DNA of 54,391 nucleotides from Yinghuangia soli (lineage in GTDB: Bacteria > Actinomycetota > Actinomycetes > Streptomycetales > Streptomycetaceae), in contig NZ_JAKFHA010000027.1 of assembly GCF_021502675.1 (NCBI RefSeq), positions 17,955-72,345 of the forward strand, read 5' to 3'. Under the pieces are notes generated by a model that had not been told where the DNA came from, ran no database searches, and saw only the letters and a program-made list of their open reading frames with translations. Of this stretch, positions 49,767 to 54,391 are shown piece after piece. The translations under genes and the position numbers were made by a program. Position 1 is the stretch's first letter, and the number at the start of each line of letters is the position of its first letter.

Positions 49767-50528
49767 ATGGGAATATTCGATCTTGACGGGAAGTCGGCTT
49801 TCGTCACCGGCGCCTCGCGCGGCATCGGCCGGGCGGTTGCGCTGGCCTACGCCGCGGCGGGCGCCGACGTGGCATTGGCGGCGCGTTCCGCGGACGCGCT
49901 GGCCGAGGTCGCGGACGAGGTCAAGGCGGCCGGCCGGCGCGCACTGGTGCTGCCCTGCGACGTCACCGACCCGGCCGCGGTGGAGGCCGCGGCCCGGGCC
50001 GCGGTCGAGGGCCTGGGGCGCGTCGACATCCTGGTCAACAACGCCGGAGGGGTGCCCGCGGCAGGGCCCGCGGCGGGCCTGGATGCGGCGGGCTGGGAGG
50101 CCACCTGGCGGCTCAACCTCGACTCCGCGGTCAACGTATGCCGGGCGCTGGCACCGGAGTTGCTGGCCCGGGGCGACGCCTCGGTGATCAACATGACCTC
50201 GGTCGCGGGCATCGTCGGGGTGCCGTTCCTGAGTGCGTACGGTGCCGCCAAGGGCGGCATCGCGGCCTACACCCGCGGGCTCGCCGCGGAGTGGGCGGCG
50301 GCCGGCGTGCGGGTCAACGCGATCTGCCCGGGGCCGGTGTGCACCGACCTGAACCGGCCGTTCTGGGAGCATCCCGCGGTCCGCGAGCAGACCGCCGCGG
50401 TGGTCCCGATGCGCCGCTGGGGGCAGCCGGAGGAGGTGGCCGGGGTCGCGGTCTTCCTGGCCTCGCGGGCCGCCTCGTACATCACCGGCCAGGTGCTCGC
50501 GGTGGACGGCGGGCAGACCTCGGTCTGA
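49767..50528 (+). CDS. SDR-family oxidoreductase heading the HDO/HAD-ACAD group
   Basis: The 253-residue classical SDR has [24 protein letters not shown], the serine region [13 protein letters not shown], the active-site YGAAK and the end [13 protein letters not shown]. All catalytic residues are present, so it should be an NAD(P)-dependent ketoreductase or dehydrogenase of FabG type. The ATG gives [12 protein letters not shown]. The gene is followed by a perfect 10-bp hairpin, then by the HDO-like gene 196 bases on. It may be co-transcribed with read-through, or form its own unit; the shared direction and context suggest one pathway. Confidence 0.87.
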   Translation: MGIFDLDGKSAFVTGASRGIGRAVALAYAAAGADVALAARSADALAEVADEVKAAGRRALVLPCDVTDPAAVEAAARAAVEGLGRVDILVNNAGGVPAAGPAAGLDAAGWEATWRLNLDSAVNVCRALAPELLARGDASVINMTSVAGIVGVPFLSAYGAAKGGIAAYTRGLAAEWAAAGVRVNAICPGPVCTDLNRPFWEHPAVREQTAAVVPMRRWGQPEEVAGVAVFLASRAASYITGQVLAVDGGQTSV

Positions 50529-50570
50529 CCGCGACCGGGCGACCGCTCCCGGGAAGGAGTACGCGGCATG

Positions 50571-50604
50571 CCGCGCCAGGCTGTCCCGAATAGGCCTGGC
50601 GCGG
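50571..50604 (+). terminator. Hairpin between SDR and HDO-like genes
   Basis: CCGCGCCAGG (50571-50580) pairs perfectly with CCTGGCGCGG (50595-50604), followed by TTT. It may terminate the SDR transcript or attenuate the downstream operon. Confidence 0.6.
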
Positions 50605-50723
50605 TTTCCGTTCGGCTTCCGCAACGTAAACAAACGGAAGTCCGGACGCCGTTTGTCGAGATTGTGTGCGCGAGTCCTGCGCACTCTTTATTGACCGTGC
50701 CAAGCGCTGTTAGAAAGCCCGCC

Positions 50724-52301
50724 ATGGAGCAGGTGACGAAGATCATCGATGACTGGCGTAAGCGGATCGAAGACCACCCTCTGCACGTCTGGTTAGCCGC
50801 GGAGGACGAAATCGAGCCGGAGCAGAAGCTCTGGTTCTCGCTTTACTTCACGAACTTCATCATGTATTTCCGCGAACTGAACATCTACCACATCGCCTAC
50901 AGTTCACCGGCCGGCCTGGACGCCCCGCGGGCCGCGCTGACCGGGCACGCCGACGAGGACATGACCCACTCCCGGCTGTTCATGGCCGACTTCAAGACGC
51001 TCGGCTGGGACGAGCTGCTCGACTGGAAGCCGTCCGAGGTCTTCCACTGGCTCTTCAGCAGCCAGGTCAACGAGCAGCTGCGGCGCCGCACGACCGCGAT
51101 CACGAAGCTCTACATCGAGGCCCAGGACCCGGCCGTGCGCTACGCCGTGGTGGAGGCCATCGAGGCCTGCGGCAACGCGCTCTTCCGGCACACCGCGCGG
51201 CTCGCCGACCGCTACACCGCGAAGACCGGCCGCGAGCTCATCTACTGGGGCCAGTACCACCTCGAGCGCGAGACCGGGCACGCCGTCGAGGACGAGCACG
51301 AGGCCGTGTTCGCCGACATGGAGCTCACCCTCGCGCAGCGCGAGGACGCGGTGCGCCTGGCGGTCCGCGCCTTCGAGCTCATCGAAGAGCAGAACAGCCA
51401 CATGCTGCAGCTCGCCCAGGAGACCCTGTCCCAGGGCGGCTTCGACTTCCGCCGCCGCACGCAGGCCGAACCGCCCGCGCAGGTCGAAGCGGTCGAGCGG
51501 GAGGGCGACTACCAGGCCGGCGCGCTGTGGCCGGAGGGGTACTCGTTCAACTTCTGGCCCACCGACCCGCACCCCACGCAGCAGCCGCTCGTCGAGACGC
51601 TGCGCCGCGAGACGGACAAGGTCGCAGAGTCCGGCGTGCTCGACTTCTTCCGCGTCGACGACCTCGACGAAGGCGAGGCCCGGCTGCGGCTGGCCCTGCT
51701 GTTCATGGCCACCGACACCACCGGCACGCCGACCGTGTACCGGCACATGGTCCCGTACGCGTTCCCGGCCACCCCGGCCGAGCGGGCCGTGAACCGCCTT
51801 GCCGCGCGCTTCGGTTCGCGGTCCAAGATGCTGTACGTCGACTGGCGTTCGCTGGACCTGGACCGGCGCCTGGCCTGGCCGGTCAGCCGCACGCTGGAGT
51901 TCATCTACCTGGACCGCGCCACCGAGACGCACCGCGACCTGCGCGCCGTGGTCACCCACCACATCGACGTCACCACCGACCCGCTGCTGCGCTACTGGAC
52001 CGTCGTGGCGCTCAAGAAGATGACCGCCACGTACGCCGACGCGGTCGGCGCGCTGGCCCGCCGCGTCGAGGAGAAGACCGGCCGGCCGCTGCCGTACCTC
52101 ACCCTCAAGCGCACCCCGCACGACACGGTCATGGAGCCCGACCCGGCCGCGGACGCCGTGCGGTTCGACACCTGGGCGGCCGCACCGGAGACGGTGGACG
52201 CCGCGCAGGCGGCGATCGAGGGCATCGCGTCCTCGATCTTCGTGCGCTACAACCGCATGCTCGACTCGCTGGCGCACCGCGACTACCCCGAGGTCGCCTG
52301 A
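50724..52301 (+). CDS. Heme-oxygenase-like (putative diiron oxidase) protein with internal duplication and TTA codon
   Basis: The 525-residue protein is all-helical. The first half holds metal-ligand-like residues of heme-oxygenase-like diiron oxidases: GHADEDMTHSR (His75, His82), VEAIEACG (Glu144/147) and YHLERETGH (His179-x3-Glu183-x2-His186). The second half repeats the fold: DPAVRY (135-140) to KTGREL (167) matches DPLLRY (419-424) to KTGRPL (451) with identical 32-residue spacing, but its ligand positions are lost (Arg463, Asp467, Met470). HDO enzymes activate oxygen for C-C cleavage, N-oxygenation or alkene formation. Codon 24 is TTA (50793-50795), so bldA control is likely. ATG 50724 begins GC-biased coding; ATG 50568 has a better ribosome site but poor codon use. 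The stop overlaps the next ATG. Substrate unknown. Confidence 0.75.
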   Translation: MEQVTKIIDDWRKRIEDHPLHVWLAAEDEIEPEQKLWFSLYFTNFIMYFRELNIYHIAYSSPAGLDAPRAALTGHADEDMTHSRLFMADFKTLGWDELLDWKPSEVFHWLFSSQVNEQLRRRTTAITKLYIEAQDPAVRYAVVEAIEACGNALFRHTARLADRYTAKTGRELIYWGQYHLERETGHAVEDEHEAVFADMELTLAQREDAVRLAVRAFELIEEQNSHMLQLAQETLSQGGFDFRRRTQAEPPAQVEAVEREGDYQAGALWPEGYSFNFWPTDPHPTQQPLVETLRRETDKVAESGVLDFFRVDDLDEGEARLRLALLFMATDTTGTPTVYRHMVPYAFPATPAERAVNRLAARFGSRSKMLYVDWRSLDLDRRLAWPVSRTLEFIYLDRATETHRDLRAVVTHHIDVTTDPLLRYWTVVALKKMTATYADAVGALARRVEEKTGRPLPYLTLKRTPHDTVMEPDPAADAVRFDTWAAAPETVDAAQAAIEGIASSIFVRYNRMLDSLAHRDYPEVA

Positions 52302-54307
52302 TGCCCGACGCGACCGGGCCGGGCGGGCCGATCAAGGCGGTGGTGTTCGACGTCGGCGGCGTGCTCGCCCACCCGCCGGGTGGGCCGATGGCGCCGCCCA
52401 AGGACTTCTTCGGGCCGTCCGACGCCGACGGCGACCACCCCTGGCACCGCCTCGAACGCGGCGAGATCACCCTCATGGAGCTGTTCCGCGAGGCGATGAG
52501 CGGCAATGCCCCGGGCGGGCTGCAGCTTCCGCCGATGCCGCCGGGGATGCCGATGCCGCCGATGCCGGCGGCCGGCGGTCCGGGCGGTCCGGGCGGTCCC
52601 GGGGGATTCCCGGCGCCGCCGGGCGGGTTCCCGCCGCTGCCCCCCGGCGGTTTGCCCGGGGCGTTCCCGGGCGGCGGTCCGGGGCCCGCGGGCATGCCCG
52701 GCGGGATGCCGCTGCCGCCGCCGTTCACGTTGGACACCACGTACACCGGCCTGGCCGAGAAGCTCGCGGCCGCCGGAGTGCCGCTGGCGCTGTGCACCAA
52801 CGCCGTCGAGGAGTTGGAGCCGCTGTGGTGGGACCTCTACCCGTGGCCGGAGCTTTTCCCGGTGGTGGTCAGGTCGTACGAGGTCGGGGCGCGCAAACCG
52901 AACGCCCTGCCCTACCGCACGGTCCTCGAACTGCTCGGCACCAGCGCCGCGGAGACGCTGTTCGTCGACGACTCCCCGGCGAACATCGCGGCGGCCGCGG
53001 AACTCGGTTTCGCGACCGTGCTCGTGGACGGCCCGGCCGAGGCCGTCGCGGCGCAGGTGTGGGCCGCGCTCGGCATGGCGGCGCCGGCCGTCGAGCTGGT
53101 CGACGAGCCGCTGGACGAAGAAGTGGAGCCGGAGGCCGAGGCGGCTGCACCGGTCGCCGCCACCGAACTGTCCGTCGTGCCGCCCGCTTCTGCGCGCGCC
53201 GGTGAAGTCCTGCTCGCAGTCGCGGAGTTCGCAGCCGGAATCGCTGGGCGCGGCGCCGAGATCGAGGCGGCCGGGCGCATGCCCGAAGACGTCGTCGCCG
53301 GTCTGCGCGGTACCGGGCTGCTCGGTGCGCTCTTCCCCGAAGAGCTCGGCGGACCTGGCATGACGCCGTATCAGATCGTCACTGCGGTGGAGGAATTGGC
53401 GTACGCCGATGCCTCCGTCGCGTGGTGCGCCGCGATCGGCATCGATGCCGGACTGTGCGCGATGCACTGGGACGACGAGCAGGTCCGGGCCCTCTTCCCG
53501 GTGCCCGACCGGCTGGTCGCGGCCGTGCTCCCGCCGCTCGGCCGGGGCCGCCGCGTCGCGGGCGGCTACCGGGTGTCCGGGCGCTGGTCGATGGCCAGCG
53601 GCATCGAGGCCGCCGACCACGTGCTGTGCGGGGTCCTCGCCGAGGACGACGCACCCTCGTGGCGGATCGCCGTGCTCGACGCGTCCGAGGCGCGCGTGCT
53701 CGACACCTGGCACACCACCGGGCTGCGCGGCACCGGCTCGCACGACTTCGAGGTGCACGACGTGTTCGTGCCCCGCACGCACACGTACGAGTTCACCGCG
53801 AAGCCGCTGCGGACCGATCCGCTCTATGCGACCGCCGACCATCTCGTCGCGAAGATGGCCGGGGTGGCGCTCGGCATCGGACGGTCCGCACTGGACGCGG
53901 CGCAGGAACTGCTGCGCGACAAGACCGATGCCATGACGCGGCAGAAGGCCGGCCGCAACCCGCGCGTCCAGGCCGAGTTCGCGCATGCGGAGACCCTGGT
54001 GGGGGCGGCGCGCGCGTACGTCCGCACCACGCTGACGGACAGCTGGACCGAGCTGCAGGCCGGGCGCACCCCGGACCGCGGGCCGGGTGCGCTGGCCCGC
54101 CGGTATGCCTTCCGGGCCTGCCGCGAAGCGGTGCAGACGCTGTACGACCTGTGCGGCTCGGCGGCGGTGTACACCGGACGCACCCCGCTGGACCGCCAGT
54201 TGCGCGACATCACCACGGCGTGCCAGCACATCGCCGTGCAGGACCGGATGCTGGAGACGGTCGGCGACCTGCGGCTCGGCGGGGAACCGTTCTCGCCGTT
54301 CCTCTGA
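52301..54307 (+). CDS. HAD hydrolase - acyl-CoA dehydrogenase-type flavoprotein fusion with Pro/Gly-rich cap insert
   Basis: The 668-residue protein joins two enzymes. Residues 10-260 are a HAD hydrolase: nucleophile Asp17 (VVFDVGGVLA), Thr166 (LCTNA), Lys199 (GARKPN) and Asp223/224 (FVDDSPANI). Its cap is interrupted at about 71-141 by a Pro/Gly/Met-rich insert (MPPGMPMPPMP, GGPGGPGGPGG). After an acidic Ala linker (262-295), residues 297-668 form an acyl-CoA-dehydrogenase-like flavoprotein (LFPEELGGPG, VEELAYADASVAW, TGLRGTGSHDFEVHDVFVP) closest to the group D flavin monooxygenase type. Human ACAD10 also fuses HAD and ACAD domains, with a kinase between. ATG shares its A with the stop of the HDO-like gene, so the two are translationally coupled. 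Reaction unknown. Confidence 0.82.
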   Translation: MPDATGPGGPIKAVVFDVGGVLAHPPGGPMAPPKDFFGPSDADGDHPWHRLERGEITLMELFREAMSGNAPGGLQLPPMPPGMPMPPMPAAGGPGGPGGPGGFPAPPGGFPPLPPGGLPGAFPGGGPGPAGMPGGMPLPPPFTLDTTYTGLAEKLAAAGVPLALCTNAVEELEPLWWDLYPWPELFPVVVRSYEVGARKPNALPYRTVLELLGTSAAETLFVDDSPANIAAAAELGFATVLVDGPAEAVAAQVWAALGMAAPAVELVDEPLDEEVEPEAEAAAPVAATELSVVPPASARAGEVLLAVAEFAAGIAGRGAEIEAAGRMPEDVVAGLRGTGLLGALFPEELGGPGMTPYQIVTAVEELAYADASVAWCAAIGIDAGLCAMHWDDEQVRALFPVPDRLVAAVLPPLGRGRRVAGGYRVSGRWSMASGIEAADHVLCGVLAEDDAPSWRIAVLDASEARVLDTWHTTGLRGTGSHDFEVHDVFVPRTHTYEFTAKPLRTDPLYATADHLVAKMAGVALGIGRSALDAAQELLRDKTDAMTRQKAGRNPRVQAEFAHAETLVGAARAYVRTTLTDSWTELQAGRTPDRGPGALARRYAFRACREAVQTLYDLCGSAAVYTGRTPLDRQLRDITTACQHIAVQDRMLETVGDLRLGGEPFSPFL

Positions 54308-54329
54308 CCGGCCTTCCGCACCGAGGAGC

Positions 54330-54370
54330 GGGGGGGGGGGGCGGGCGGGGGGCGGCCCGCGCGGGGGGGG
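54330..54370. other. GC homopolymer patch at the window end
   Basis: Runs of G up to 12 long mixed with short C runs resemble the suspect patch near 39.3 kb. It is probably poor sequence close to a contig end or gap, so what follows the HAD-ACAD gene cannot be trusted. Confidence 0.7.
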
Positions 54371-54391
54371 TGGAACGCAGCTGGGCCGGCG

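Noticed and set aside
50568-50723. In-frame N-terminal extension of the HDO-like protein from ATG 50568
   Set aside because: It has a good ribosome site (GGAAGGAG), but the codons are poor in G/C third positions, include a second TTA, and pass through a perfect hairpin. Kept as an alternative only.

Overview
The window is high-GC actinomycete chromosome, most likely from Streptomycetaceae or a close relative. The signs are very strong GC bias at third codon positions, GTG and TTG starts set by clear Shine-Dalgarno sites, a SepF paralogue, a BTAD (SARP-type) regulator, an Hrd-like sigma factor, a class F sortase, SoxR and F420-type oxidoreductases. Rare TTA (bldA-type) codons occur in two genes. 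I see no rRNA, CRISPR array, transposase, integrase or phage gene. The only tRNA is tRNA-Lys(CTT).

Layout. 1-7.2 kb: sepF-like gene, BTAD regulator with a cysteine-rich tail, small secreted protein, DUF6325 protein, a 57-bp repeat block, a WGR-like/beta-propeller protein, and a sortase with its likely surface-protein partner. 7.7-11.4 kb: a large STAND-type P-loop NTPase with three TTA codons, followed by a Gfo/Idh/MocA oxidoreductase, then tRNA-Lys. 11.8-16.4 kb: an SDR, a TetR repressor divergent from an Hrd-like sigma factor across paired operators, and small proteins. 16.5-23.5 kb: SoxR divergent from an SDR-QueA pair, an M48 protease, an SDR-phosphotransferase pair and a dienelactone-hydrolase-like enzyme. 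23.6-33 kb: a secreted deacetylase-like protein, two tandem TauD-type dioxygenases behind a Cys-containing leader peptide, an amidase, a cytosine-deaminase-like hydrolase, an acetamidase-like protein, a SnoaL-like protein and endonuclease V. 33-41.7 kb: an ABC exporter (permease plus ATPase), a GT87 glycosyltransferase, a second lone ABC ATPase, a suspect homopolymer patch, and an MFS exporter with its TetR regulator.

41.7-47.2 kb looks like an organosulfur or thiol-linked island. Two glutathionyl-hydroquinone-reductase-like proteins flank two translationally coupled NtaA/DszA-type flavin monooxygenases. Each of the three transcription units starts with a short, previously easy-to-miss ORF carrying an [HY][IV]D[LF]xRV...C signature. 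With the leader before the TauD genes this makes four leader peptides, which suggests a common cysteine- or sulfur-responsive attenuation system.

47.5-54.3 kb ends with a probable biosynthetic operon that may continue past the window. It holds an F420-type oxidoreductase divergent from an SDR, an internally duplicated heme-oxygenase-like putative diiron protein with a TTA codon, and a HAD-acyl-CoA-dehydrogenase fusion whose HAD cap holds a long Pro/Gly-rich insert. The last three genes are my best candidate for an undescribed system.

Two GC homopolymer patches (about 39.31-39.41 kb and the last 60 bases) look like poor-quality sequence. The first destroys the end of the MFS gene and may hide a missing ABC permease.
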